Assembly (NCBI RefSeq): GCF_014195095.1
Contig: NZ_JACIBC010000008.1
Coordinates: 228,855-292,854 of the forward strand
Reading direction: 5' to 3'
From: Rhizobium sp. BK602
GTDB lineage: Bacteria > Pseudomonadota > Alphaproteobacteria > Rhizobiales > Rhizobiaceae
DNA length: 64,000 nucleotides
Under the pieces are notes generated by a model. The model saw nothing but the letters and a program-made list of their open reading frames with translations. It did not search any database and was not told the origin of the DNA. Position 1 is the stretch's first letter, and each line of letters starts with the position of its first letter. The position numbers were made by a program, and so were the translations under genes. Below, in pieces: positions 8,818 to 17,631 of this stretch.

Positions 8818-9504
8818 ATGGGCGCTTTTCGCCACCATCGGCAGCAGGCGGGGCTGGTCTACGACCTCATACCGCCCGAGCGCGGATCGCGTGCCCGGCC
8901 GCCGCATCGCACCGAACGGGCAGCCGATATCGTCGATGCCGAATTCGTGACCGTTATTCCCGGCCGCGGTCATGGTAAGGATTTTCGTGACAAAGCTGCG
9001 CGCGACGCGGGTTTTCGAGGCAGAGGTTTTGACGAGGCGTTGCCGCCCCGGCGGGTCAGGGGCGGTGCGCTTGTTTCTGCCATCGCCGGTTTGCGCTTTA
9101 TCGAGATCTGGCTGCAGCAGGCATCGCGGCGCAGTTTCGTGGCTCTGATCGCCGCCCTTGCCGTGCTGGTTTTCGGGCTTGCCGGCGGTTTTTCCGGACT
9201 GTCCGCCACGCCGGCGCCATCGGCCTCCGAGCCTCTGCAATTTTCGCATGTGACGCTGACGCCACGCGACGAAAACGGCCTTCGGGTGCTCACCCTTAAC
9301 GGGATCATCGAGAACCAGACCGGTGCCACGCTCTCCGTGCCGCTCGTGCGTGCCGATCTCGTCTCCGGCGAGCAGCTGTTGGCGAGCATCGTGGTGGACC
9401 CGCCGGTCGACCGTATCGGCCCACATGAAAGCCGCGGTTTTTCCACGCGATTGCAGCATCCCGGTGGAAAAACGCCGGATATTCGCCTTTCCTTCATGCC
9501 ATAG
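8818..9504 (+). CDS. Unrecognised single-pass membrane protein
   Basis: A 228-residue protein. The first 85 residues are basic and low in complexity, one membrane segment covers about 106-125 (FVALIAALAVLVFGLAGGF), and the exported C-terminal 100 residues (FSHVTLTPRDENGLRVL, then GIIENQTGATLSVP and IGPHESRGFSTRL) look like the FxLYD/DUF3426-type beta domain that often follows a zinc ribbon. The ribbon itself is missing here. GGGAGG five bases before the ATG supports this start. It is divergent from ftsE. The function is unknown. Confidence 0.65.
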   Translation: MGAFRHHRQQAGLVYDLIPPERGSRARPPHRTERAADIVDAEFVTVIPGRGHGKDFRDKAARDAGFRGRGFDEALPPRRVRGGALVSAIAGLRFIEIWLQQASRRSFVALIAALAVLVFGLAGGFSGLSATPAPSASEPLQFSHVTLTPRDENGLRVLTLNGIIENQTGATLSVPLVRADLVSGEQLLASIVVDPPVDRIGPHESRGFSTRLQHPGGKTPDIRLSFMP

Positions 9505-9543
9505 AACGGTTCCGCGTTTCATGGAATCGCGGAACCGTTCTAT
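9501..9543 (+). terminator. Strong hairpin overlapping the stop codon
   Basis: Perfect 16-bp arms (9501-9516 and 9528-9543) flank an 11-base loop, and the stem includes the stop codon of the upstream gene. The following CTCTTTGCGTTT is T-rich but not a clean run. It probably terminates transcription or protects the 3' end. Confidence 0.6.
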
Positions 9544-9557
9544 CTCTTTGCGTTTAC

Positions 9558-9601
9558 GCAATTCCGGACGGAAAACCGCTGCGCACTTTTCCTGGAATTG
9601 C
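9558..9601. repeat. 44-bp palindromic dispersed repeat, copy 1
   Basis: The outer arms GCAATTCC and GGAATTGC and the inner arms GGAAAA and TTTTCC define the element. A second copy at 30839-30882 differs at one base of 44. It belongs to the class of short palindromic repeats scattered in rhizobial chromosomes. Confidence 0.85.
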
Positions 9602-9694
9602 TTTTGGGGCTGTGTCGGCCGCCGCGATTGTGCTACGGGCTAAGGCTTGACCAGCGGACAAGCGCCGCAGCACAGCCATGGAGCATGCCCATCA

Positions 9695-10243
9695 ATGCCT
9701 GTCGTACGCGGGAAGAATATCGAGCCGCTTTTCACCGCCGAGCAGATCGCCGAGCGCAACAAGGCCATGGCGCAGCAGATCGCCAGCGGCCCGACGAAGG
9801 ATCTCCTCGTCATCGCCGTCCTCAAGGGGTCTTTCATTTTCGCCGCCGACCTGCTGCGCGCGCTGCATGACACGGGGCTGGCGCCGGAAGTCGAATTCAT
9901 CACGCTTTCGAGCTACGGCGCGGGCACGGTTTCCCAGGGCGTGCGTATCGTCAAGGATATCGACAGCGACGTCAAAGACCGCGACGTACTGCTGATCGAC
10001 GATATCCTCGAATCCGGCCGCACCCTGCGTTTCGCCAAGGAACTGCTCTATGAGCGTGGCGCGCGCAACGTCACGCTGGCCGTGCTGCTCGACAAGAGCG
10101 TCAAGCGCCAGGAGGAGCTGGAGGCCGATTATGTCGGCTTCGAATGCCCCGATTATTTCGTCGTCGGCTATGGCATGGATGTCGCCTACGCGTTCCGTGA
10201 ACTGCCTTTCGTCGGTGTCGTCACCGGCGATGCCGAGGCCTGA
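9695..10243 (+). CDS. hpt: Hypoxanthine phosphoribosyltransferase
   Basis: A 182-residue purine-salvage enzyme that makes IMP or GMP from hypoxanthine or guanine and PRPP. The PRPP loop DVLLIDDILESGRTL and the upstream ITLSSYGAGT metal/substrate loop are intact, and LDKSVKRQ supplies the base-contact lysine. The start MPVVRGKNIEPLF matches the family N-terminus; the frame is open for 16 codons upstream but that extension has no family similarity. A hairpin at 10256-10284 follows the stop. Confidence 0.92.
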   Translation: MPVVRGKNIEPLFTAEQIAERNKAMAQQIASGPTKDLLVIAVLKGSFIFAADLLRALHDTGLAPEVEFITLSSYGAGTVSQGVRIVKDIDSDVKDRDVLLIDDILESGRTLRFAKELLYERGARNVTLAVLLDKSVKRQEELEADYVGFECPDYFVVGYGMDVAYAFRELPFVGVVTGDAEA

Positions 10244-10255
10244 TTGCCACACCGC

Positions 10256-10284
10256 GCGCTTGTTTCCTGCCTGAAAACAAGCGC
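10256..10284 (+). terminator. Hairpin downstream of hpt
   Basis: Perfect 10-bp arms GCGCTTGTTT and AAACAAGCGC enclose a 9-base loop 12 bases after the hpt stop. There is no U-run, so it may act as a 3'-end stabiliser or a weak terminator. Confidence 0.45.
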
Positions 10285-10340
10285 CGGTTCTCGGTTAATG
10301 CAGCGCTCCGGCGCACTGTCCCAATTTGCTCCAGCGATGA

Positions 10341-10354
10341 CGAAGCGTTAACCA
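10341..10354 (+). promoter_or_regulatory. Candidate CtrA-type site before cpdR
   Basis: CGAAGCGTTAACCA lies 93 bp upstream of the cpdR start and matches the site before ftsE at 13 of 14 positions. The TTAACC core resembles CtrA half-sites. Confidence 0.35.
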
Positions 10355-10446
10355 CGGGATTGCATCGCACCGCCGTCGTTTACCGATCGCAAACGGAATT
10401 CTGGTGATTTCGGTCGCGGAACATGACGGACCACGGAGCATAGACC

Positions 10447-10806
10447 ATGGCAAAAATTCTGATCACGGAAGACGAGGATTCTCTTCGCACCTTCGTCGCC
10501 CGGGCCCTGCGCCTGGACGGCCACGAGACCGAAGAGGCGGCCGACGGCGCCGAAGGTCTGGAAAAACTGAAGCAGGGCGCCTACGACCTGCTGCTCTCCG
10601 ATATCCGTATGCCGGTCATGGACGGCATCGAGCTGGCGCATCAGGCGGCCTCGACCTGCCCCGGCATGAAAATCCTGCTGATGACCGGCTATGCCGAGCA
10701 GCGTGAGCGCGCCGACGACCTGATGGAAAAGATCGTCGATGTCGTCTCCAAGCCCTTCGCCCTGCCGGATATCCGCAAGGCGGTCGCCCGCGCCCTGGCG
10801 GCCTGA
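10447..10806 (+). CDS. cpdR: Single-domain response regulator CpdR
   Basis: A 119-residue stand-alone receiver domain. The acidic pocket (EDED near 8-11), the phospho-acceptor D52 in LLLSDIRMP, T80 in LLMTGYAEQ and K102 in VSKPFALP are all present. CpdR is known in Caulobacter and Sinorhizobium to deliver substrates to ClpXP at the pole when unphosphorylated, under control of the CckA-ChpT phosphorelay. The C-terminus ends ALAA; two terminal alanines are also reported to matter for CpdR's own turnover in Caulobacter. It is monocistronic and convergent with the DUF4175 gene. Confidence 0.92.
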   Translation: MAKILITEDEDSLRTFVARALRLDGHETEEAADGAEGLEKLKQGAYDLLLSDIRMPVMDGIELAHQAASTCPGMKILLMTGYAEQRERADDLMEKIVDVVSKPFALPDIRKAVARALAA

Positions 10807-10882
10807 CAGGCCATAACAGGAAGACCCCACCGCTGGACGGTAGGGAATCGCATATGAGATGAGGCCGTTGCGGCGCAACCCC

Positions 10883-10900
10883 TTCTCCCCGAGGGGAGAA
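10883..10900. repeat. Short GC-rich palindrome, second copy
   Basis: It has the same 8-bp arms as the copy at 2920-2937, with GA instead of TC at the centre. It lies between the convergent cpdR and DUF4175 genes. Confidence 0.7.
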
Positions 10901-10950
10901 GGGCCTAATGCGGATAGCCCTGGCCGGATCGGCGGAGGCGTGCCGGGGGC

Positions 10951-13713
10951 TTACTGCCCCATATCGAGCAGCCGCTCCAGATAGCGCCGCTCTTCCGACA
11001 GCGTCGGGTTGTTGCCCAGCCGTTCGCGGATGGCGTCGAGGATTTCGCGGGCACGCTGCGGATCGATGATGTTCGGCACCTTGTTCTCGTTGGTATCGTT
11101 GAACCAGTTAGGACCGTCGAGCCGGCGGCCGAGCGGATCGCGGCCGCTCTGGTTGCCTTGGCCGTTCATGCCTTGCTGCTGGCCCTGGCCTTGCCCCTGC
11201 TGTTGCTGCATCTGGGCCATGAGCTGGTTCATCATGTCGCGCGTGCCCTTGCGCAGGGCTTCCAGCGCGCGGCCCTGGCCCTGCACCGCAGCCTCGCCAT
11301 TGCCCTTGCCGAGATTGCCGGCGGCGCCATTCATTTCCTGCTGCGCCTTGCCGTAATTCTGGTTCGGCTTCATGCCCATCGAGCCCAGGTCTTTCTGCAG
11401 CTGACCGAGCTGCTTGCCGAGCTCGTCCTGCTGCTGGCGCAATTGCTTCAGCGCATCGCGCAACTGGTCGGCGGTCATGCCGTCGGTCGGGTTGTCGCCC
11501 TGCTGCTTGCCCTGCTGGTTCTGTCCCTGCTGCTCTTGGCCCTGTTGATTTTGACCTTGCTGCCGATTGCGCTGGCCCATGTCCGGCTGCGGCAGGTCGT
11601 CCAGACCCGGCATGGGCTGGTTCAGCGCATCGTCGCCGTCCTCGTTGGGATCGCCGCGCTGCATGCGGTCGCGCATGGCCTGGTCGAGCTTGAAGGTCTG
11701 CTCCATCAGCTTCTGCTGGTCGCGCAGGATGCGGCCGAGCTTGTCCATCTGCTGGCGCATCTTGTCGTTGGCTTCGCCCTGCTGCTGTTGCTCGCCGCGC
11801 TGCGGCCGACCGGCCTGAAGACTGTTCATCATCTGCTGCAGCTCGGACAGCATCTGCTGCGCCGCCTGGCGGTTGCCGGAGCGAGCGAGATTTTCGATCT
11901 GGTCCATCATCCGCTGCAGATCCTGCTGGCGCAAGATGTTGGCCGACTTCTGGTTTGGCTGCGCCGGCATGTTCCTCATGCGCTCGGCGAGCTCCTTCAT
12001 ATAGGCGTTCATCGCCTTGCGCAGCTCGTCCGTCAGCTTCTTGATCTCGGCGTCGGAGGCATTGCGCTGCAGGGCGTCGGAGAGCTTCTGCTGTGCGTCG
12101 CGCAGCGCCTTCTCGGCGTCGGTGAGCTGCGCGTCTTCCATGCCGAGCGCGATCTGCCAGAGATAATCGGCGGTGTCCTTCAGCGCGGCATCGCCGCTGG
12201 CGAGCTTCATGCGTGTCAAGGCCGATTTGATCAGCAGATAGTCGCCGAGATCGGGGATGGTTTCATCCGGGCGGATCGTCAGCGATTTGTTGAGCTCGAT
12301 CGCCTCCGGCATCTTGCGGATATCGAGCGCGAAGACCTGGCGCTCCTCGGCAACGGCGGCGGCGAGCGGCTGGCTGAAATTGCGTGAGGGCAGGATCATC
12401 TCATAGGGCGCGCTGCGGCCGGTCTGGCCGGCGCCGTCACGGGCGACGAGCGTGATGCGCACGCGTTTGCCGGCAAGCGGGTCCTGGGTCAGGTCGTGGC
12501 TGGCGAGGCCCTTGCCGTTGCGGCGGTCGCGGCGCGAAATCTCCAGCCTGTATTCCGGCAGGCCATACAGCGGCTTGGCCTGCTGATCGGCTCCGACGGG
12601 CACGATCTCGGCGTGAGCCTCCTCGATGCCGTAGTCGTCCTTCACCCTGAAGCCGATCTCGAGCGCGTTGCTGGGCGCCGCATGCGGAATGCCGTCGAAG
12701 GTGATTTCCGGCGGCTTGTCGGTCATCACCCGGAAGGTCCAGGATTTGCCGTTGACGCTCAGCTCGCCGCCCTTTTCGAGCTTCAGCACATGCGTGCGGG
12801 CGATCATCGGCTCCGATCCGGTTCCGGATGCGGCGCTATCGGCCGCCGGCTGGGCGACAGGCGGAGCCGGTGGCGCGCCGGCCGGCGCCTGCTTGCCGGC
12901 GTCCGCGGCCTGTTCGTCGATTTCCGTCGGCGTGTCGCTGCCGGCGGCCTGGAACAGCACTTTCTCGTTTCTCGACGCGCCGGTGACGCGCACGGTGAGC
13001 TCGGAGAATTGTGGAACGCTGATGCTGTCGGCGCCATTGGCGGTATTGCCGGTGAGGTAGACCGGGGCTTCGCCGGTGTAGTAGGGCGGCGTCACCCAGG
13101 CGTCGACGCGTATATCGGGACTGTTCGAGATCATGGCCGGGGCGGTGAAGGCATCGCTCAGCGATCCCCCGCTGTTGGACATGGAGAAGCTGAAAGCCGT
13201 AACCAGCAGGAGCGCCGGAACGGTGCGCAGCGCGTAGCGATCGTAGCGGGCGATATCGGGCCGGGGCAGGCCGGCATCGAGAGCGGCGATGCGCGCGGCC
13301 ATACGGGTCTGGTGCTCGCGCCATAGCGCCCGCGCGAAGGGCGTGTCGAAGGCCGGTTCTTCTTCCTGCACGGTCACGGGCTGGTGCGGGAGGCCGTTGC
13401 GCTCCTCCAGCATCCGGTCGGCCTGTGCGACCGAGGGCCAATGCAGGCGGCGGAAGGCAAGGCATGCGGCGACGAAGGCAAGGGCGAAGCCGGCAAGCAG
13501 GCCGAGGCGCACCATGTCCGGCGCTATACGGAAGAGGCCGAACCACGCGGTTGCGAGAAAAAGCGCCAGGATCGACAGCGGCAGCAGCGATAGCGGCAGC
13601 AATTGCTCCACGACCAGCACGAACCGCGCGAAGAGACGTTTGACCGCAACCATCCGCGCCAGCGCCGGACGGCTGGCGAAAGCGCCCTTTCTAGGGTTGC
13701 TGGGGCTGGTCAT
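10951..13713 (-). CDS. TIGR02302/DUF4175 family membrane protein
   Basis: A 920-residue protein of the DUF4175 (TIGR02302) family, restricted mainly to alphaproteobacteria. Membrane segments are at about 36-60, 66-88 and 161-177. A beta-rich periplasmic region follows (about 190-460), then helices and a strongly Q/M/N-rich segment (about 630-860, many QQGQ and QNQQG repeats) likely to form a coiled coil or disordered linker. The C-terminus (GRRLDGPNWFNDTNENKVPN, then ERRYLERLLDMGQ) is conserved. The function is unknown. It is followed upstream by lysA with a 215-bp gap. Confidence 0.85.
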   Translation of the reverse strand: MTSPSNPRKGAFASRPALARMVAVKRLFARFVLVVEQLLPLSLLPLSILALFLATAWFGLFRIAPDMVRLGLLAGFALAFVAACLAFRRLHWPSVAQADRMLEERNGLPHQPVTVQEEEPAFDTPFARALWREHQTRMAARIAALDAGLPRPDIARYDRYALRTVPALLLVTAFSFSMSNSGGSLSDAFTAPAMISNSPDIRVDAWVTPPYYTGEAPVYLTGNTANGADSISVPQFSELTVRVTGASRNEKVLFQAAGSDTPTEIDEQAADAGKQAPAGAPPAPPVAQPAADSAASGTGSEPMIARTHVLKLEKGGELSVNGKSWTFRVMTDKPPEITFDGIPHAAPSNALEIGFRVKDDYGIEEAHAEIVPVGADQQAKPLYGLPEYRLEISRRDRRNGKGLASHDLTQDPLAGKRVRITLVARDGAGQTGRSAPYEMILPSRNFSQPLAAAVAEERQVFALDIRKMPEAIELNKSLTIRPDETIPDLGDYLLIKSALTRMKLASGDAALKDTADYLWQIALGMEDAQLTDAEKALRDAQQKLSDALQRNASDAEIKKLTDELRKAMNAYMKELAERMRNMPAQPNQKSANILRQQDLQRMMDQIENLARSGNRQAAQQMLSELQQMMNSLQAGRPQRGEQQQQGEANDKMRQQMDKLGRILRDQQKLMEQTFKLDQAMRDRMQRGDPNEDGDDALNQPMPGLDDLPQPDMGQRNRQQGQNQQGQEQQGQNQQGKQQGDNPTDGMTADQLRDALKQLRQQQDELGKQLGQLQKDLGSMGMKPNQNYGKAQQEMNGAAGNLGKGNGEAAVQGQGRALEALRKGTRDMMNQLMAQMQQQQGQGQGQQQGMNGQGNQSGRDPLGRRLDGPNWFNDTNENKVPNIIDPQRAREILDAIRERLGNNPTLSEERRYLERLLDMGQ

Positions 13714-13928
13714 CGGTCCGGTTTTCTCCCCGATCTGATGTTGACGGCTGCTGGCTCGCTGGAGATGTCGGGGCGTCCCACACGCCCGCGATCATGGCGC
13801 CCGGCGAGACGCCCTTTCGGGAAAGATAACATTCTTTGTGGCGAAGACGAGGGCAAGCGGCGGGAAAGGCCACTTTTTCACCGGTTCTCGCCGAAACGTG
13901 ATTGCGCCGCCCAGGGCGCCTTAGTGCT

Positions 13929-15197
13929 TCAGTCGAGCCAAGCGGGGATCGAATCGAGGCCGATCAGCTCTTCATAGGTCCGGCGCGGGCGGATGACGTG
14001 GAAATCGCTGCCCTTGACCAGCACTTCGGGCACCAGAAGCCGGCTGTTATAGGTGCCGGCCTGGACCGCGCCGTAGGCGCCGCCGGAGCTGACGGCAAGC
14101 AGATCGCCGGGCTTTGGCATGGCCATTTCGCGGTCGAGCGCCAGATAGTCGCCGGTTTCGCAGACCGGGCCGACGATATCGGCCTTGATGCGCGGTGCGT
14201 TGGCGGCGGTGATCTCGACGGGGCGGATCTCGTGATAGGCCTCGTAGAGCGTCGGGCGGATCAGGTCGTTCATGGCGCCGTCGACGATGATGAAGCTCTT
14301 GTCGCCGCCGTCCTTCACATAGATGACCTCCGTCACCAGGATGCCGGCATTGCCGACGATCAGGCGGCCGGGCTCGGTGACGATCTTGCAGTTCAGGCCG
14401 CGAAGCTGATCCTTGACGATATGGGCATAAGCGTCCGGCAGCGGCGGCGGCGTATTGTCGTCGCGATAGGGGATGCCGAGGCCGCCGCCGATATCGACGT
14501 GATGGATGGCATGGCCGTCGCCGCGCAGCGTCTCGACCAGTTCGCGCAGCAGCTTGAAGGCGTCCTCGAAGGGCTGCAGTTCGGTGATCTGGCTGCCGAT
14601 ATGCATGTCGATGCCGGTGGCGTCGATACCCGGCAGGCTGGCGGCGCGGGCATAGACGGCGCGGGCGCGCTCCCAGGAAATGCCGAACTTGTTTTCCTTC
14701 TTGCCGGTCGAGATCTTCGCGTGGGTGCGGGCATCGACGTCGGGATTGATGCGAAAGGAAACGGGAGCGATCTTGCCGGCGCGGACGGCGCGCTGGTTCA
14801 GCACTTCCAGTTCCGGCTCGGATTCGACGTTGAAGCAGTAGATGCCGGCTTCGAGCGCGACGTCCATCTCCCCGGCGGTCTTGCCGACGCCGGAGAACAT
14901 GATGCGGTTCGCCGGAATGCCCGCAGCCAGTGCGCGGCGCAGCTCGCCGACGGAAACGACGTCGACACCGGCACCGAGCCGGCCGAGCGTCTTCAGCACC
15001 GCCTGGTTGGAATTGGCCTTCATCGCGTAGCAGACCATGGCGTCGACATCGCTGAAGGCTTCGGAAAAGACGCGGTAGTGCCGTTCGAGCGTCGCCGTCG
15101 AATAGACGTAGAAGGGCGTGCCGACCGCCTTGGCGATTGCGGGAACGGGAACGTCCTCGGCGTAGAGAATGCCGTCGCGGTACTGGAAATGGTTCAC
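13929..15197 (-). CDS. lysA: Diaminopimelate decarboxylase
   Basis: A 422-residue PLP enzyme of fold type III that decarboxylates meso-diaminopimelate to lysine. The PLP lysine is in CYAMKANSNQ (about residue 51), the glycine-rich phosphate loop is DIGGGLGIPY, and the dimer-interface cysteine motif GPVCETGDYLA is present. It starts at a GTG at 15197 (VNHFQYRDGILY, the usual N-terminus), 14 bp after the lptM-like stop. The argH-lptM-lysA order is conserved in rhizobia and forms one reverse-strand transcription unit. Confidence 0.94.
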   Translation of the reverse strand: MNHFQYRDGILYAEDVPVPAIAKAVGTPFYVYSTATLERHYRVFSEAFSDVDAMVCYAMKANSNQAVLKTLGRLGAGVDVVSVGELRRALAAGIPANRIMFSGVGKTAGEMDVALEAGIYCFNVESEPELEVLNQRAVRAGKIAPVSFRINPDVDARTHAKISTGKKENKFGISWERARAVYARAASLPGIDATGIDMHIGSQITELQPFEDAFKLLRELVETLRGDGHAIHHVDIGGGLGIPYRDDNTPPPLPDAYAHIVKDQLRGLNCKIVTEPGRLIVGNAGILVTEVIYVKDGGDKSFIIVDGAMNDLIRPTLYEAYHEIRPVEITAANAPRIKADIVGPVCETGDYLALDREMAMPKPGDLLAVSSGGAYGAVQAGTYNSRLLVPEVLVKGSDFHVIRPRRTYEELIGLDSIPAWLD

Positions 15198-15211
15198 GGG
15201 TCTGGGCCTGC

Positions 15212-15406
15212 TTAGAGAAGCGGATCGAGGAGGAACTTCTTGTCCTCGGTGCCGGGCTGTTTCGTCGGCTTGGAGACGTCGCCGCCCTTGGTCGCTGCCG
15301 CACTCGGCGGATCGAGATCGCCCTTGCGGCCACATCCGACGACGGCAAGGCCGATGACCGAGACAACGACGGTCAGGCGGATGATGTGCGGCATGTTGAT
15401 CTGCAT
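15212..15406 (-). CDS. lptM: Small lipoprotein, LptM-like
   Basis: A 64-residue lipoprotein. The signal peptide (IIRLTVVVSVIGLAVVGC) ends in a lipobox whose cysteine is about residue 25, followed by GRKGDLDPP, the short conserved motif of YifL/LptM proteins. In E. coli LptM helps disulfide maturation of the LptD LPS translocon. AGAGGA lies six bases before the ATG at 15406. It is between argH and lysA, as is common for this family. Confidence 0.85.
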   Translation of the reverse strand: MQINMPHIIRLTVVVSVIGLAVVGCGRKGDLDPPSAAATKGGDVSKPTKQPGTEDKKFLLDPLL

Positions 15407-15506
15407 CGAAATCCTCTTGGGCGGCTAACGCGAAAGCAGTCCTTCATAGCGAAGTTTCCGCGGCTTGTGCACCCCGATTGTGTGACTGTGGTTTCCGGCG
15501 GCCCAC

Positions 15507-16907
15507 TCAGTTGCGGGCGCGCCAGTAGGCGATCTGCTTGCGCACTTCCGACGGTGCCGTGCCGCCGAAGCTCTTACGGCTGGCAACCGAGGCCTCGACG
15601 GTCAGGACGTCGAAGATCTTGGCCGTAATCGCGGGGTTGATCGCCTGCAGCTCTTCCAGCGACAGTTCGGCGAGATCGCAGGACTTGCTTTCGGCGAGCG
15701 CCACGGCGCGGCCGGTGACGTGATGGGCATCGCGGAAGGGCAGGCCCGCCTCGCGCACCAGCCAGTCGGCAAGGTCGGTCGCGGTCGAATAGCCGGAGCC
15801 GGCGGCGGCCTTCATGCGGGCAGTATTGATCGTCATGTCGCGCACCATGCCGGTCATGGCGGCAATCGCCAGTTCCAGGCTTTCGGCGGCGTCGAAGACC
15901 TGTTCCTTGTCTTCCTGCATGTCCTTGGAATAGGCGAGCGGCAGGCCCTTCATGATGGTCAGGAGCGCCACCAGCGAGCCGTTGATGCGGCCGGTCTTGG
16001 CGCGCACCAGCTCAGCGGCATCCGGGTTCTTCTTCTGCGGCATGATCGAGGAGCCGGTGGAGAAGGCGTCGGACAGGCGCACGAAGCCGAATTGCGGCGT
16101 CGACCAGATGACGATCTCTTCGGCGAGCCGCGACAGATGCATGCCGGCGATGGCGGCGATCGACAGGAATTCGATGGCGAAGTCACGGTCGGAGACGGTG
16201 TCGATCGAATTGCGGGTCGGCTCGCGGAAGCCGAGCGCCTTGGCGGTCATGTGGCGGTCGATGGGGAAGCCGGTGCCGGCAAGAGCGGCGGCGCCAATCG
16301 GCGATTCGTCCATGTGCTCGATGGCGTGGCGCACGCGCGAGCGATCGCGGCCGAACATTTCGACATAGGCCATGCAATGATGGCCGAAGGTGACCGGCTG
16401 CGCCGTCTGTAAGTGGGTGAAGCCGGGCATGACGGTGTCGGCATGTTCCTCGGCGCGGTCGAGGAAGGCGGCGATCAGGCCGGTCAGCGCCTGCTCGCAT
16501 TTCTGCAGCTCTTCCTTGACCCAGAGGCGGAAATCGAGCGCCACCTGGTCGTTGCGCGAGCGGGCGGTGTGCAGCCGTCCGGCCGCGGGGCCGATCAGGG
16601 TCGCAAGCCGGGACTCGACATTCATATGGATATCTTCGAGGCTGCGGGAAAACTCGAAATTGCCGCTCTCGATCTCTGACAGGATCGTGTTCAGCCCGTG
16701 AACGATCTTGTCTTTATCCTCGGCTGAAATGATGCCTTGATGGGCGAGCATGGTCGCATGGGCGATGGAGCCGCGGATATCCTGCGCAAACAGCTTCTTG
16801 TCGAAACCGATCGATGCATTTATCTCCTCCATGATCGCCGCGGGGCCGGAGGCGAAACGTCCGCCCCACATCTGGTTGGAGGATTTGGTGTCCGTGCCGT
16901 CAGCCAT
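15507..16907 (-). CDS. argH: Argininosuccinate lyase
   Basis: A 466-residue fumarase/aspartase-superfamily enzyme that splits argininosuccinate to arginine and fumarate. Conserved parts are MWGGRF near the N-terminus, HTARSRNDQV (113-122), TAQPVTFGHH (168-177) and the superfamily signature GSSIMPQKKNPD (285-296), whose serine is the catalytic base. The start at 16907 is chosen because the frame upstream would run into the divergent tlpA-like gene; only 23 bp separate the two starts. Confidence 0.94.
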   Translation of the reverse strand: MADGTDTKSSNQMWGGRFASGPAAIMEEINASIGFDKKLFAQDIRGSIAHATMLAHQGIISAEDKDKIVHGLNTILSEIESGNFEFSRSLEDIHMNVESRLATLIGPAAGRLHTARSRNDQVALDFRLWVKEELQKCEQALTGLIAAFLDRAEEHADTVMPGFTHLQTAQPVTFGHHCMAYVEMFGRDRSRVRHAIEHMDESPIGAAALAGTGFPIDRHMTAKALGFREPTRNSIDTVSDRDFAIEFLSIAAIAGMHLSRLAEEIVIWSTPQFGFVRLSDAFSTGSSIMPQKKNPDAAELVRAKTGRINGSLVALLTIMKGLPLAYSKDMQEDKEQVFDAAESLELAIAAMTGMVRDMTINTARMKAAAGSGYSTATDLADWLVREAGLPFRDAHHVTGRAVALAESKSCDLAELSLEELQAINPAITAKIFDVLTVEASVASRKSFGGTAPSEVRKQIAYWRARN

Positions 16908-16930
16908 GAGATGCCTACCTGGAGAATGTA

Positions 16931-17596
16931 ATGACAGCGAAGAAGCCGTTTGCTCTGCCATCCGTGAAACTCGTTCTGCTCGCCGCCGTCGCCGGGGTCA
17001 TCGCAGGTGCGGCAGCGGTATACGTGAAGGAAGCGGGGTATGGCAATGGCATTGGTGAAACGGCCTCGGCCGGGCAGTGCGAGGCGGCCAAGGAGCGCTC
17101 CGCGGCGCTGACGCCGTTCACCAAGGGGCAGGTTGCTGCCATGGCGCCGCCGCAGACGCCGATCTCGCTGCGGGACGTTTCCTTCAAGGGGCCGGACGGC
17201 CAGCCGCTGTCGATCGGCAGTTTCTCCGGCAAGACGCTGCTGCTTAATGTCTGGGCGACCTGGTGCGTGCCCTGCCGCGAGGAGATGCCGGCTCTGAACG
17301 CGCTGGAGAAGAGCATGGGCAACGACAAGTTCGAGGTGGTCGCCGTCAATATCGATACCGGCGACGACGAAAAGCCGAAGGCGTTCCGTACCGATTACGG
17401 TATCGACAAGCTCGGCTATTATCGCGATGGCACCATGGGTGTCTTCAACACGCTGAAGAAGCAGGGCCTGGCCTTTGGCCTGCCGGTGACGCTTTTGATC
17501 GACGACAAGGGCTGCCTGGTCTCGGCCATGAACGGCCCGGCGGCCTGGGATAGCGAGGACGCGAAGAAGCTGATCAAGGCGGCGGTGGGGATTTGA
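16931..17596 (+). CDS. TlpA-like membrane-anchored thioredoxin
   Basis: A 221-residue protein with an N-terminal anchor (about 11-32) and a periplasmic thioredoxin domain. The redox motif is W111-CVPC (C112, C115), followed by the cis-proline segment GLPVTLLIDDKG. TlpA proteins reduce the copper centre assembly factors of cytochrome oxidase and act in cytochrome c maturation. Two extra cysteines (C50 and the one in KGCLV) are as in rhizobial TlpA. GGAG lies seven bases before the ATG. It is divergent from argH. Confidence 0.88.
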   Translation: MTAKKPFALPSVKLVLLAAVAGVIAGAAAVYVKEAGYGNGIGETASAGQCEAAKERSAALTPFTKGQVAAMAPPQTPISLRDVSFKGPDGQPLSIGSFSGKTLLLNVWATWCVPCREEMPALNALEKSMGNDKFEVVAVNIDTGDDEKPKAFRTDYGIDKLGYYRDGTMGVFNTLKKQGLAFGLPVTLLIDDKGCLVSAMNGPAAWDSEDAKKLIKAAVGI

Positions 17597-17603
17597 TATT
17601 CTT

Positions 17604-17627
17604 CCCTCTCCCCGCTGGGGCGAGGGT
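17604..17627. repeat. GC-rich imperfect palindrome
   Basis: CCCTCTCCCCGC followed by TGGGGCGAGGG forms a stem between the convergent tlpA-like and hbd genes, with TTATTTT after it on the plus strand. It resembles the left half of the composite repeats at 25516 and 31795 and could serve as a terminator for the tlpA-like gene. Confidence 0.55.
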
Positions 17628-17631
17628 TATT

